NCBI RefSeq assembly: GCF_014174275.1
Contig: NZ_JABEQK010000015.1
Coordinates: 1 to 64,000, forward strand
DNA length: 64,000 nt
Origin: Gluconacetobacter takamatsuzukensis
GTDB lineage: Bacteria; Pseudomonadota; Alphaproteobacteria; Acetobacterales; Acetobacteraceae
Direction: 5' to 3'
The translations under genes were made by a program, and so were the position numbers. Of this stretch, positions 34,607 through 44,306 are shown one piece after another; the stretch's first letter is position 1, and every line of letters begins with the position of its first letter. The notes beneath the pieces are model-generated. The model worked only from the letters and a program-made list of their open reading frames with translations. It was not told the DNA's origin and did not search any database.

Positions 34607-37327
34607 ATGACTGACGTGGTCGTGGTCGAATCGCCTGCCAAGGCGAAGACGATCAACAAGTATCTGGGAGACGGCTTCACCGTTCTGGCGTCGTTCGGCC
34701 ATGTCCGCGACCTGCCGCCCAAGGATGGCAGCGTCCGCCCGGACGAGAATTTCGCCATGGACTGGGAAGCCGACGAACGCGGCAACCGCCAGATCGCCGC
34801 CATCGCCAAGGCCCTGCGTGGCGCCAAGCACCTGTATCTGGCCACCGATCCGGATCGCGAGGGCGAGGCGATTTCCTGGCATGTCCGCGCGATGCTCGAG
34901 GAGCGGAAGCTGCTCAAGGGCGTGGATGTCCAGCGCGTCACCTTCAACGAGATCACCAAATCCGCCATCCAGACCGCGATGGCCCACCCCCGCGACCTCG
35001 ACCAGCCGCTGATCGAGGCCTATCTGGCCCGCCGCGCGCTGGACTATCTGGTGGGATTCACCCTGTCGCCGGTCCTGTGGCGCAAGCTGCCGGGCTCGCG
35101 CAGCGCCGGCCGCGTGCAATCGGTCTCCCTGCGGCTGATCTGCGAGCGCGAAGCCGAGATCGAGAGCTTCAAGAGCCGGGAATACTGGACGGTCGCCGCC
35201 CAGTTCGCCACGCCGGACGGCGCGCCCTTCACCGCGCGCCTGACCCACTTGGCCGGCCAGAAGCTAGACCAGTTCGACCTGCATGACGAAGCCGGGGCCA
35301 TGGCGGCCAAGGCGACCGTCGAGGGTGGAAAATTTTCGGTCCGCTCGGTCGAGCGGCGCAAGGTCCGCCGCAACCCGCCGCCGCCCTTCACCACCTCGAC
35401 CATGCAGCAGGAAGCCTCGCGCAAGCTGGGCATGGGCGCCCAGGCGGCGATGCGCGTCGCGCAGCAATTGTACGAAGGCATCGACCTGGGCGGCGAGACG
35501 GTCGGCCTGATCACCTATATGCGAACCGACGGCGTGCAGATGGCCGGCGAGGCGATCGCCGCCATCCGCGAGCATATCGGCACCAGCTTCGGCGCCCCCT
35601 ACGTGCCGGAAAAGGCACGGATCTACTCCACCCGCGCCAAGAACGCGCAGGAAGCGCACGAGGCGATCCGCCCCACCGACGTCGCCCGCACCCCCGCCGA
35701 GGTCGCCCGCTATCTGAGCGACGAGCAGAGGCGCCTGTACGAACTGGTCTGGAAGCGCTCGGTCGCCAGCCAGATGCAGTCGGCCGAACTGGACCAGGTG
35801 ATCGTCGAGATCGCGGATGCCGCCGGCGCCGCGACCCTGCGCGCCAACGGCTCCATGATCGCCTTCGACGGCTTCCTGAAACTCTACAGCGAAGGCCGCG
35901 ATGACGCCGCGACGAAGGACGAGCAGGACGACGAAAGCCGCATGCTCCCGCCGATGCGCGAGCGCGACCCGCTCAGGACCGGCACCGTCGCGGCCGACCA
36001 GCATTTCACCCAGCCGCCCCCCCGCTATTCGGAAGCGTCGCTGGTCAAGAAGATGGAAGAGATCGGCATCGGCCGCCCCTCCACCTACGCCTCGATCCTG
36101 TCGGTGCTGCGCGACCGCAACTATGTGCGACTCGAGGCCCGGCGCTTCGTGCCCGAGGACCGGGGGCGGCTGGTCACGGCCTTCCTCACCTCGTTCTTCG
36201 AACGCTATGTCGATACCGGCTTCACGGCGGGGCTGGAGGAACAGCTCGACGACATCTCGGGCGGCCGCGCCGACTGGCGCGACGTGATGTCGGCCTTCTG
36301 GCGCGATTTCTCGCACGCGGTCGACCAGACGAAGGAGCTGAAGATCTCCGACGTCATCAACGCGCTCGATGCCGACCTGGCCCCCCATTTCTTCCCCGCC
36401 CACCCCGATGGCAGCGACCCGCGCGTCTGCACCGCCTGCGGCACCGGCCGGCTGGGGCTGAAGCTGGGCCGCTACGGCGCCTTCATCGGCTGCTCCAACT
36501 ATCCCACCTGCCAGTTCACCCGCCGCCTGGTGGTGGATTCGAAGGAGGAAGGCGAGGCCGACACGCTCAAGGACGGCATGCGGCTGCTGGGCCAGGCCCC
36601 GAGCGGCGAGGACGTGACCGTCAAGCGCGGCCCGTGGGGTCTCTACGTCCAGCAGGGCGAACCCAACCCCGAGGACAAGAAGGCCAAGCCCAGGCGCGCC
36701 ACCATCCCGCGCGGCATCGAGGGCGACAAAATCACGCTGGAACAGGCGCTGGGCCTGCTGTCGCTGCCGCGCACCGTGGGCATCCACCCCGAAACCGGCG
36801 AGCCGATCGAGGCCGGGCTGGGCCGCTTCGGCCCCTATGTGAAGATGGGCGCCATCTACGGGTCGCTGGACAAGGATGACGACATCCTGACCGTCGGCCT
36901 CAACCGCGCGGTCGACGTGCTGGCCCGCAAGCTGGCCTCGGTCCGCACCATCGCGCCGCATCCCAGGGATGGCGAGCCGGTGATGGTGCGCAAGGGCCGG
37001 TTCGGGCCGTACATCCAGCACGGCCAGATGGTCGTCAACGTACCGCGCGGCGAGGCGATGGAAGACGTGACGCTGGACCAGGCGGTGGCGCTGCTGGCCG
37101 AAAAGGGCAAGCCGCTGAAGCCCAAGGGCAAGGCGGCCGCCAAAAAGACGACTGCCAAGTCCACCACCCGCAAGACGGCGGCAAAGACCACGAAGAAGGA
37201 GGCCCCCGCCGAAGGGGCCGAAACCCCGGTCCGCAAGACCACCCGCGCCAGAAAGGCGCCCCCCGCCGAGGCCACGGAAGCAGCCCCGGCGAAGCGAAGC
37301 CGGCGCGCGGCGGCCAAGGCCGAGTGA
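34607..37327 (+). CDS. topA: DNA topoisomerase I (type IA)
   Basis: Relaxes negative supercoils. A 906-residue protein with an N-terminal TOPRIM domain (VVVESPAKAKTINKYL), the catalytic Tyr304 in LITYMRTDGVQM, and one four-Cys zinc motif (CTACGTG...CSNYPTC, near residues 605-640). Several small GRFGPYV-type topoisomerase C repeats follow. The last 70 or so residues are a Lys/Ala/Thr-rich basic tail likely to bind DNA. A short 36-bp gap separates it from dprA. Its TGA overlaps the rnr start. Confidence 0.96.
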   Translation: MTDVVVVESPAKAKTINKYLGDGFTVLASFGHVRDLPPKDGSVRPDENFAMDWEADERGNRQIAAIAKALRGAKHLYLATDPDREGEAISWHVRAMLEERKLLKGVDVQRVTFNEITKSAIQTAMAHPRDLDQPLIEAYLARRALDYLVGFTLSPVLWRKLPGSRSAGRVQSVSLRLICEREAEIESFKSREYWTVAAQFATPDGAPFTARLTHLAGQKLDQFDLHDEAGAMAAKATVEGGKFSVRSVERRKVRRNPPPPFTTSTMQQEASRKLGMGAQAAMRVAQQLYEGIDLGGETVGLITYMRTDGVQMAGEAIAAIREHIGTSFGAPYVPEKARIYSTRAKNAQEAHEAIRPTDVARTPAEVARYLSDEQRRLYELVWKRSVASQMQSAELDQVIVEIADAAGAATLRANGSMIAFDGFLKLYSEGRDDAATKDEQDDESRMLPPMRERDPLRTGTVAADQHFTQPPPRYSEASLVKKMEEIGIGRPSTYASILSVLRDRNYVRLEARRFVPEDRGRLVTAFLTSFFERYVDTGFTAGLEEQLDDISGGRADWRDVMSAFWRDFSHAVDQTKELKISDVINALDADLAPHFFPAHPDGSDPRVCTACGTGRLGLKLGRYGAFIGCSNYPTCQFTRRLVVDSKEEGEADTLKDGMRLLGQAPSGEDVTVKRGPWGLYVQQGEPNPEDKKAKPRRATIPRGIEGDKITLEQALGLLSLPRTVGIHPETGEPIEAGLGRFGPYVKMGAIYGSLDKDDDILTVGLNRAVDVLARKLASVRTIAPHPRDGEPVMVRKGRFGPYIQHGQMVVNVPRGEAMEDVTLDQAVALLAEKGKPLKPKGKAAAKKTTAKSTTRKTAAKTTKKEAPAEGAETPVRKTTRARKAPPAEATEAAPAKRSRRAAAKAE

Positions 37328-39597
37328 CGATGGAGGGGAGGAAACCTTCCGACCCTCAGCCGCCGCCCGATACGCTGCCCGATCCCTCCAGCCCCCCCCG
37401 GGCCGGAGGGCTTCCGGATCGCGAAACCCTGCGCCGGTTCGTGACCGAGGCCACCGGCCGCGTCGGCAAGCGCGAGATCGCGCGCGCCTTCGGCCTGGGT
37501 CCGGAACACAAGGCGGCCCTGCGCGACATGCTGCGCGAACTGGCGCTGGACGGCGCGCTGGTCCCCGCCGGTGCACGCCGCTTCCGCGCCTCCACCGCCA
37601 TGCCCGAGGCGACGGTGGTGCAGGTCACCGGCACCGATCCCGACGGCGACCCGATCGCCCGCCCCGTGATGTGGGAAGGCGACGGACCCGCGCCCGTCAT
37701 CTTCATGCACCCCGAGCAGAAGGGCCGCCCGGCCCTGGCACCGGGCGAGCGGGTGGTCGCGCGCCTCAAGCGCGTCGGCCCCGGCCGCTACGAGGGCCGC
37801 ACCCTGCGCCGCCTGACCGACGCCCCCGGCCGGGTCGTCGGCCTGTTCCGCGCCACGCCGGCCGACCCCGCCGCCCCGCCGCGCCGGGTGCAGGAGGCCG
37901 GGCGCATCGTCCCCGCCGACCGGCGTTCCAAGGCCGAATGGATCGTCCCGGCAGGCGAGACGATGGGCGCCGAAACCGACGAGATCGTGGTGGCCGAGCC
38001 CCTGCCCATGGCGGGCCACGGGCTGAAGCCGGTACGGATCGTCGAGCGGCTGGGCCCGATGGGCGACGCGCGCTCGGTCAGCCTGCTGGCCATCCACACC
38101 CACGCCATCCCCCACCAGTTCTCCGCCGACGCACTGGCCGAGGCCGAGCGCGCGCGCGGCGTATCGGCCGAGGGGCGCGAAGACCTCCGCGAGGTCCCGC
38201 TGATCACGATCGACGGCGCCGACGCCCGCGATTTCGACGACGCGGTGTATGCCGAACCCTGGTCGGGCCCCGAGGGCCCCGGTTTCCGCCTCATCGTCGC
38301 CATCGCCGACGTGGCGCATTACGTACGCCCCGGCTCCGCGCTGGACAGCGAGGCAAGGCGGCGCGGCAATTCGGTCTATTTCCCCGACCGGGTGGTCCCG
38401 ATGCTGCCCGAGGCCCTGTCGAATGGCTGGTGCTCCCTGCGCCCGGGCGAGGATCGCGGCTGCCTGTTCGTCGAAATCCATATCGATGCCGAGGGCCGGA
38501 AACTGCGCCACCGCTTCGGCCGGGGCCTCATGCGCAGCGCGGCACGCCTGACATATGACGAGGTCCAGGCGATGGCCGAGGGCCGGCAGGACAGCGCGCT
38601 GCCCGAGGGCATGCTGGCCACCCTGTTCGCCGCCTGGCGTGCCCTGTCGACGGCGCGGGCACAACGTGGCACGCTGGAACTCGACGTGCCGGAACGGGTG
38701 GTCCGACTCGACGAGGCCGGGCGGATCACCGCCATCGAACCCCGTATCCGCCACGACAGCCATCGCCTGATCGAGGATTTCATGGTGCTGGCCAACGTCG
38801 CCGCCGCCGAGGAACTGGAACGCCGCCGCCGGCCGTGCCTGTACCGCATCCACGCCCCGCCCTCGCCCGAACGGGCCGAGTCGATGCGCGACAATTTGTC
38901 GGCCATGGGTTTCACGGTACCGCCGGTCGGCACCCTGCACGCGCGCGACCTGGCCGGCGTGCTGGCCCGCGCCGCCGAAGGCGACGCCCCCACTCTGGTC
39001 AGCGAAACCATCCTGCGGGCGCAGAGCCAGGCCGAATACAGCCCCGACAATATCGGCCATTTCGGCCTCGCCTTGTCCTCCTACGCCCATTTCACCAGCC
39101 CGATCCGGCGCTATGCCGACCTGATGGTGCATCGCGCCCTGATCGGCATGGGCACGCACCCGCCCGACGCCATGCCCGCCGCCGATGCGGCAAAGCTGGA
39201 GGAAATCGGCACGCAGGTCAGCACCGCCGAACGGCGCGCCATCCAGGCCGAGCGCGAGACGACCGAACGCTATGTCGCCGCGTGGCTGGCCGACCGGGTC
39301 GGCAGCGAATTCTCCGGCCATGTGTCGGGCGTAACCCGGTTCGGCGTGTTCGTGACATTGACGCAGACCGGGGCCAGCGGTCTGGTACCGGTATCGACCC
39401 TGCCCGACGATGTCTGGACCCATGACGACAAGACCCACACCCTGCGCGGCCGCGACAGCGGACTGGTCCTGCGGCTGGGCCAGCCCGTCACCGTGCGGCT
39501 GGCCGAGGCGACACCGGTGACGGGCGGCCTGCTCTTCACCCTGACGGACCCGCCGCCCGCCCCCGCGCGCCGCACCCGCGGCCAGCGCCCGCGCTGA
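37324..39597 (+). CDS. rnr: ribonuclease R
   Basis: A processive 3'-5' exoribonuclease that degrades structured RNA. A 757-residue protein: an N-terminal helix-turn-helix-like region (GKREIARAFGLGPEHKAALRDML), cold-shock domains, and the RNB catalytic domain with TIDGADARDFDDAVYAE near residue 295, whose aspartates bind the catalytic metal. A C-terminal S1 domain (VSGVTRFGVFVTL near 670) and a basic tail complete it. The GTG at 37324 overlaps the topA stop; ATG 37330 is an alternative. It shares a transcript with topA and the S41 protease gene. Confidence 0.95.
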   Translation: MTMEGRKPSDPQPPPDTLPDPSSPPRAGGLPDRETLRRFVTEATGRVGKREIARAFGLGPEHKAALRDMLRELALDGALVPAGARRFRASTAMPEATVVQVTGTDPDGDPIARPVMWEGDGPAPVIFMHPEQKGRPALAPGERVVARLKRVGPGRYEGRTLRRLTDAPGRVVGLFRATPADPAAPPRRVQEAGRIVPADRRSKAEWIVPAGETMGAETDEIVVAEPLPMAGHGLKPVRIVERLGPMGDARSVSLLAIHTHAIPHQFSADALAEAERARGVSAEGREDLREVPLITIDGADARDFDDAVYAEPWSGPEGPGFRLIVAIADVAHYVRPGSALDSEARRRGNSVYFPDRVVPMLPEALSNGWCSLRPGEDRGCLFVEIHIDAEGRKLRHRFGRGLMRSAARLTYDEVQAMAEGRQDSALPEGMLATLFAAWRALSTARAQRGTLELDVPERVVRLDEAGRITAIEPRIRHDSHRLIEDFMVLANVAAAEELERRRRPCLYRIHAPPSPERAESMRDNLSAMGFTVPPVGTLHARDLAGVLARAAEGDAPTLVSETILRAQSQAEYSPDNIGHFGLALSSYAHFTSPIRRYADLMVHRALIGMGTHPPDAMPAADAAKLEEIGTQVSTAERRAIQAERETTERYVAAWLADRVGSEFSGHVSGVTRFGVFVTLTQTGASGLVPVSTLPDDVWTHDDKTHTLRGRDSGLVLRLGQPVTVRLAEATPVTGGLLFTLTDPPPAPARRTRGQRPR

Positions 39598-41195
39598 TGC
39601 GCCCCCGGGCCGCCTCGCGAGGGTGGATCGGCCGCCGGCCCCTGCGGCTGCCGGCCCGCTCGATCGCGATCATGCTGGTCGTCATCTACCTGATGACGCC
39701 AAGGCTGGCGGCCGCCGATCCGGCGCGCCCGGCGCTGGACACCACCATGACCCAGGCCGTCCTCAACGCGGCCCTGACCTTCCTGCTCCCCCGCACGCTG
39801 GAGAGCCATACCTCGCGCGATTTCTGCCTATGGGGCCTGAACGGGCTCAGCGCGATCGACCCGTCTCTGACCGTCACCGACCGCGACGGCACCGTGCAAC
39901 TCGCCCTGGGGCAGGACGTGCTGCTGCGCGTGCCCGACCCCGCCGAGACCGACCAGGCCGGCTGGACCGACGTGACGGTGCGGCTGATGCAGGCGGCCTG
40001 GGTCCGGTCCTCGGCCGTGCGCGACGCGGGCGGCGGCGGCTTGCTGCAAGGGTTCTTCGACGAACTGTTCAACCATATGGACCCGTATTCGCGCTACGTC
40101 GCGCCCGCCCCGGCGACGACCGACCGCGACACCCGCACGGGCGGCGAGGCCGGAACCGGCCTGACGCTGGGGCGTGACGCCCGCTCGATCCTGATCACGG
40201 CGGTCAACGCCAACGGGCCGGCCTGGCCGGCGGGCCTGGTGGTCGGCCAGCGCCTCTACGCGGTCGACGGCCGCTCCACCCGCGACCAGACGCCCCAGAC
40301 CGTCACGCAATGGCTGCTGGGCGACCCCGGCAGCCGGGTCACGCTGCTGGTGGGCGACGAGCGCGCGCGCCGCACGATCGTGCTGCACCGGGCCTCGGTC
40401 CCGCCCGAGACGGTCTTCGCCTACGCCGACGGCCATGTGGTGGTCATCCGCATCACCGCCTTTTCCGCCGATACCGCGCAGGAAATGAGCCAGTATCTGG
40501 ACCAGGCGAGCGACGACCCGCATCTGCGCGGGCTGGTGATGGACCTGCGCGGCAATCGTGGCGGCGTGCTGCAACAGGCGGTCACGGCCAGCGCCCTGGT
40601 GCTGGATCGCGGCGTGGCGGTGGTCACGCATGGGCGCGACGCCCAGGCCAACCATGTCTGGGCCGTGCAGGGCGGCGACATGACCAACGGCGTGCCCATC
40701 GTCGTGCTGGTCGACGGGCGCACTGCCAGCGCGGCCGAGATCCTGGCCGCCACCCTGGCCGACCACCGGCGCGCCGTCGTGGTCGGCAGCGCCACGCTGG
40801 GCAAGGGACTGGTCCAGACAATCGGCCAGATGCCCGACGGCGGCGAACTGTTCGTCACCTGGAGCCGCGTCCTGGCGCCGCTGGGCTGGCCGCTGCAAGG
40901 GCTGGGCGTCATGCCGCAGGTCTGCACCAGCCGGGGCGAGGCCGACCTGGAACGGCAGCTCCAGGACCTCGCGGCCGGCCAGGTGGACATGCGCGACACC
41001 GTGCAGGCCAGCCGTGCCGTCCGCTTCCCCGTCGCCGTGTCGCGGATCCTCGACCTGCGCAAGGCCTGCCCCGCCGCGATCGGCACCGATTCCGACCTCG
41101 ACGCCGCCCGGTCGCTGATCGACAATCCGGCGGAATATCGCGCCGCCCTGTCCGCCATCCCCGAGGAGGGCACCTATGCGCCGCAGGCCGAATAA
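39597..41195 (+). CDS. S41 family carboxy-terminal processing peptidase
   Basis: A 532-residue serine protease, predicted periplasmic. The N-terminal hydrophobic segment SIAIMLVVIYLMTPRLAAA is a signal or anchor. A PDZ-like region (LTLGRDARSILITAVNANGPAWPAGL, split near residues 190-215) and the tail-specific protease domain follow. The Ser-Lys dyad is Ser378 in RTASAAEI and Lys403 in TLGKGLVQT, at the usual 25-residue spacing. GLVMDLRGNRGGVLQQAV is a family hallmark. It shares one base with the rnr stop. Substrates are unknown; CtpA-type enzymes trim or destroy envelope proteins. Confidence 0.9.
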   Translation: MRPRAASRGWIGRRPLRLPARSIAIMLVVIYLMTPRLAAADPARPALDTTMTQAVLNAALTFLLPRTLESHTSRDFCLWGLNGLSAIDPSLTVTDRDGTVQLALGQDVLLRVPDPAETDQAGWTDVTVRLMQAAWVRSSAVRDAGGGGLLQGFFDELFNHMDPYSRYVAPAPATTDRDTRTGGEAGTGLTLGRDARSILITAVNANGPAWPAGLVVGQRLYAVDGRSTRDQTPQTVTQWLLGDPGSRVTLLVGDERARRTIVLHRASVPPETVFAYADGHVVVIRITAFSADTAQEMSQYLDQASDDPHLRGLVMDLRGNRGGVLQQAVTASALVLDRGVAVVTHGRDAQANHVWAVQGGDMTNGVPIVVLVDGRTASAAEILAATLADHRRAVVVGSATLGKGLVQTIGQMPDGGELFVTWSRVLAPLGWPLQGLGVMPQVCTSRGEADLERQLQDLAAGQVDMRDTVQASRAVRFPVAVSRILDLRKACPAAIGTDSDLDAARSLIDNPAEYRAALSAIPEEGTYAPQAE

Positions 41196-41246
41196 GACCG
41201 TCCCGCCCCTCTCCGGACCTCCGGGGACCAGATCGGGGGCGACATC

Positions 41247-41585
41247 GTGACCGAGGCCCGCCTCCGCGCCGGCCTGTGGGTTTCCGCCGTGGTCCGCCAT
41301 GCCAACCAGACCGGCCACCCCGCCATGGTCCTCAGGCGGGGCGACGCCGACGCGGGCGGCGTCCTGGCCGTCCTGCTGGGCCGCGACGGCCGCCTGTCGG
41401 TGCTGGCCCAGACCCGCGCGCCCGACGGCAGCCCGGCCTGGATTCGCGGCACGGGCGCCGACCCGGTCGACCAGGCCACCGCCGACGCCTATGTCGCCCG
41501 CCAGGTGGGGCGCGACCCCGACCTGTGGGTGCTGGAATTCGACGCCCCCGATCTCGCCCCACCGTTCGAGGCAACCCTGCTCTGA
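41247..41585 (+). CDS. DUF1491-like conserved protein
   Basis: A 112-residue soluble protein. It begins RLRAGLWVSAVVRHANQTG, continues AMVLRRGDADAGGVLAVLLGRDG, and has a DADAYVARQVGRDPDLWVLE-like block near residue 82. This pattern matches the alphaproteobacterial DUF1491 family as I recall it. No catalytic motif is evident and the role is unknown. GTG start with a G-rich stretch upstream, 51 bp after the S41 protease gene, so probably the last gene of that transcript. Confidence 0.78.
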   Translation: MTEARLRAGLWVSAVVRHANQTGHPAMVLRRGDADAGGVLAVLLGRDGRLSVLAQTRAPDGSPAWIRGTGADPVDQATADAYVARQVGRDPDLWVLEFDAPDLAPPFEATLL

Positions 41586-41793
41586 CCCCCCTCGGCGGAA
41601 CCTTGTGGGTGTGTCGTGCGCTCCACACCCGTCCCCTCACGACCATCCGGCGCCGCTCAGGCCGCCGCGCATGCCACCCAATGGATTGCCATCCGCGCGT
41701 CTTTCGGCAAAGAAGACAGAAATATAAAGGCGACGCGCGTTCATTCGACCGGGCCGCACAGTCAGCATACCCGGCTAAGGGAGAAACCAGACC

Positions 41794-42942
41794 ATGACAG
41801 TGCGGCACGGATTGCTTGGAGGAACGATTCTGGCGGCGGCGTTCGCTTTCGGTTCCACCCTCTCCGTTGCCCCGGCCTTCGCCCAACCCGTCCAGGGCCT
41901 GTACGTGGCCGGCGAGGGCGGGGCCACCTTCAACCAGGACCAGCGCGTGCGCTCGTCGCCCAACTTCCCCGACGGGCGCGACCGCTACCATACCGGCGCG
42001 GTCGGCATCGGCAGCATCGGCTGGGGCCTGGGCAACGGCTTCCGGGTGGAGGTCGAGGGCAACTACCGCAATAACGGGCTCAAGAACTTCAACACCAGCG
42101 CCCTGGCCTCCAGCCATGTGGGCGGGCGGCAGCAGACCTACGGGGTCATGGCCAACGCGCTGTTCGACATGGATATCGGCAAGAGCTGGCTCTACCCCTA
42201 TTTCGGCGCCGGCATCGGCTATGCTTGGCAGTCGATGAACGCCTCCGTCATGGGGCCGGGCAACAGCTTCAACCAGCAGATCGGCGGCACGTTCGGCAAT
42301 TTCGCCTACCAGGGCATCTTCGGCCTCGCCTTCCCGGTACCGTGGGTCGTCGGCCTGTCGGCAACGGCGGAATACCGGTTCTGGACCATGCTCGGCCCGC
42401 AATCCCACAGCGCCACCTCGGTGGGCACGGTCGGCGGCTACGACACGTCCCGCCCCTACGGCACCGCGACGGGCAATCGCGACACCATGACCGATTTCAA
42501 CCATTCGCTGATGCTCGGCCTGCGCTACGAATTCAATCCGGCCCCGCCCCCGGCCCCGCCGTCGGTCGAGCCCACGGCCCCCGCCCCTGCGCAGACCCGC
42601 ACCTACCTGGTGTTCTTCGACTGGGATCAATCCGCCCTGTCCGATCGCGCCCGGGCCATCGTGGCCACGGCCGCCCAGGCCTCGACCCACACCCAGACCA
42701 CGCGGATCGAGGTCAACGGCTATACCGACAATTCCGCCGCCCACCCCGGCCCGCGCGGCGCGCGCTACAACATGGCGCTGTCCCTGCGCCGCGCCCAGGC
42801 CGTGCAGGCCGAACTGATCCGCGATGGCGTCCCCGGCACCGCGATCGACCTCCACGGCTTCGGCGAGGAACACCCGCTGGTGCCCACAGGCCCGAACACC
42901 CGCGAACCCCAGAACCGCCGCGTCGAGATCATCCTGAAATAG
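41794..42942 (+). CDS. OmpA family outer membrane protein
   Basis: A 382-residue protein. Signal peptide with cleavage after AFA (residue about 30); an eight-strand beta-barrel-like domain (about 31-240) with alternating aromatic strands; a Pro-rich hinge (PAPPPAPPSVEPTAPAPAQ); and an OmpA peptidoglycan-binding domain (about 268-382) with VFFDWDQSALSD, RIEVNGYTDN and GFGEEHPLVP. The conserved Asp and Arg that hold diaminopimelate are in GYTDNS and in QNRRVEI. GGGAG lies upstream of the ATG. It probably links the outer membrane to the cell wall. Confidence 0.92.
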   Translation: MTVRHGLLGGTILAAAFAFGSTLSVAPAFAQPVQGLYVAGEGGATFNQDQRVRSSPNFPDGRDRYHTGAVGIGSIGWGLGNGFRVEVEGNYRNNGLKNFNTSALASSHVGGRQQTYGVMANALFDMDIGKSWLYPYFGAGIGYAWQSMNASVMGPGNSFNQQIGGTFGNFAYQGIFGLAFPVPWVVGLSATAEYRFWTMLGPQSHSATSVGTVGGYDTSRPYGTATGNRDTMTDFNHSLMLGLRYEFNPAPPPAPPSVEPTAPAPAQTRTYLVFFDWDQSALSDRARAIVATAAQASTHTQTTRIEVNGYTDNSAAHPGPRGARYNMALSLRRAQAVQAELIRDGVPGTAIDLHGFGEEHPLVPTGPNTREPQNRRVEIILK

Positions 42943-42960
42943 GGCAAGTCGGCCCCTTGA

Positions 42961-42977
42961 CCCCAATTCCATTGGGG
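42961..42977. terminator. hairpin after the OmpA-family gene
   Basis: CCCCAAT (42961-42967) pairs with ATTGGGG (42971-42977) around TCC. A wider GGCCCC (42951) with GGGGCC (42975-42980) pairing competes with it. It is 18 bp past the stop codon. Confidence 0.5.
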
Positions 42978-42984
42978 GCCGCGC

Positions 42985-43150
42985 AATTTCTGGCCGTCAG
43001 CGGGGTCTGGTGAGCGAGAGTGGCCCGGCACGGGCCGCGCCCGTCGTGTGTCCGCGAGCACCGGAGCGGAGCGGCCTTGATGGCCGTGAGCACCGGAGCA
43101 CAGCGGACGCGCGTCGGATCGCCGCCAGACCCCGCTGACGGCCAGAAATT
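42985..43150. repeat. 166-bp inverted-repeat element with 26-bp perfect arms
   Basis: Bases 42985-43010 are the exact reverse complement of 43125-43150. The 114-bp centre holds a GGCCCG-GCA-CGGGCC hairpin (43022-43036), a 12-bp direct repeat GAGCACCGGAGC at 43056 and 43088, and the outer pair GTCCGC (43050) / GCGGAC (43103). The right arm ends on the first base of the cysK stop codon. Size and symmetry resemble a small non-autonomous transposable element or a large cruciform. It has no coding capacity. Confidence 0.85.
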
Positions 43151-44139
43151 CAGGTCAGGCCCGTAAAGAGCGACGTTGAAAGATACCGTTCGGCGAAGGA
43201 CGGGGCGATCACGACGATCGTCTTGCCCACATGCTCCGGCAGTTCGGCCAGCTTCAGCGCCGCATGCAGCGCGGCCCCCGACGAAATCCCGATCGGCACC
43301 CCATCCAGCCGCGCACATCGCCGCGCCGCGGCGATCGCCTCGCGCTCCGACACCGTCAGCACTCCGTCCAGCGCCGGCAGGTCCAGCGTCCGGGGGCAGA
43401 ACCCGGGCCCGATCCCCTGGATACCGTGCGGACCGGCCTCGTCCCCGTTCAGGATCGCGCTTTCCACCGGCTCCACGCCATAGACCGCCAGCCCGGGCTT
43501 GCGGGGCTTCAGCGCATGGGCAATGCCGCTGGCGGTGCCGCCGGTCCCCACGCCGGCCACCACGATATCCACCGCGCCCGCGGTATCGGTCCAGATCTCC
43601 TCGGCGGTGGTCAGGGCATGGATCGCGGGGTTGTCCGCATTCTCGAACTGGCGCGGCATCCAGGCATGCGGCGTCTTCTTCACGATATCCTCGGCCCGGG
43701 CGATGGCACCCGCCATGCCCAGGCGCGAGGGGGTCAGCTGCAATTCCGCGTCCAGCAGCCGCAGCATCTTGCGCCGCTCCATCGACGCCCCCTCGGGCAT
43801 CGTCACGATCAGCCGATACCCGCGCGCAACGGCGACAAACGCCAGTGAAATCCCGGTATTGCCCGATGTCGGCTCCACCAGCACGGTCCGGCCGGGCGTG
43901 ATGTCGCCCCGCTGCTCGGCGGCCAGCACCATGGCGGCGCCGATCCGGTCCTTGACCGACCCCAGCGGATTGAAAAACTCCAGCTTCATCAGGATTCGGC
44001 TGGCAACCTCGTCCTCGCGCATCAGGCGCGGCAGGGCGACCAGCGGCGTGCCGCCGACCGTATCCACGATCGAGTCGTACACACGCCCGCGCGGCCCGGC
44101 CAGGCCCAGATGGCCGTCCGCCGCCACTGAATGATCCAT
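43150..44139 (-). CDS. cysK: cysteine synthase A (O-acetylserine sulfhydrylase)
   Basis: A PLP enzyme making cysteine from O-acetylserine and sulfide. A 329-residue protein; the PLP lysine is Lys63 in NPLGSVKDRIG, the substrate loop is EPTSGNTGISLA, and the phosphate loop is GVGTGGTASGIA near residue 200. AAGGAG seven bases before the ATG at 44139. The C-terminus lacks an obvious terminal Ile for serine acetyltransferase-type interplay; none is expected for CysK. It is divergent from an Rrf2 regulator gene, a common arrangement for sulfur control. Its stop touches an inverted-repeat element. Confidence 0.94.
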   Translation of the reverse strand: MDHSVAADGHLGLAGPRGRVYDSIVDTVGGTPLVALPRLMREDEVASRILMKLEFFNPLGSVKDRIGAAMVLAAEQRGDITPGRTVLVEPTSGNTGISLAFVAVARGYRLIVTMPEGASMERRKMLRLLDAELQLTPSRLGMAGAIARAEDIVKKTPHAWMPRQFENADNPAIHALTTAEEIWTDTAGAVDIVVAGVGTGGTASGIAHALKPRKPGLAVYGVEPVESAILNGDEAGPHGIQGIGPGFCPRTLDLPALDGVLTVSEREAIAAARRCARLDGVPIGISSGAALHAALKLAELPEHVGKTIVVIAPSFAERYLSTSLFTGLT

Positions 44140-44306
44140 GGGTCGCTCCTTCGTTCAACGCATTGCCGCGGATTTAATCGTAATAGCTGACATAATCCAT
44201 CATCACACCAAACAGAAGCGTGGATCATCGCCGCCGATCCTGCTAGCCTCACGCCCAGCGCGCGTCCGGCCGTCGGACGCACCATGAATTGCAGGGGAAA
44301 TCGGGA

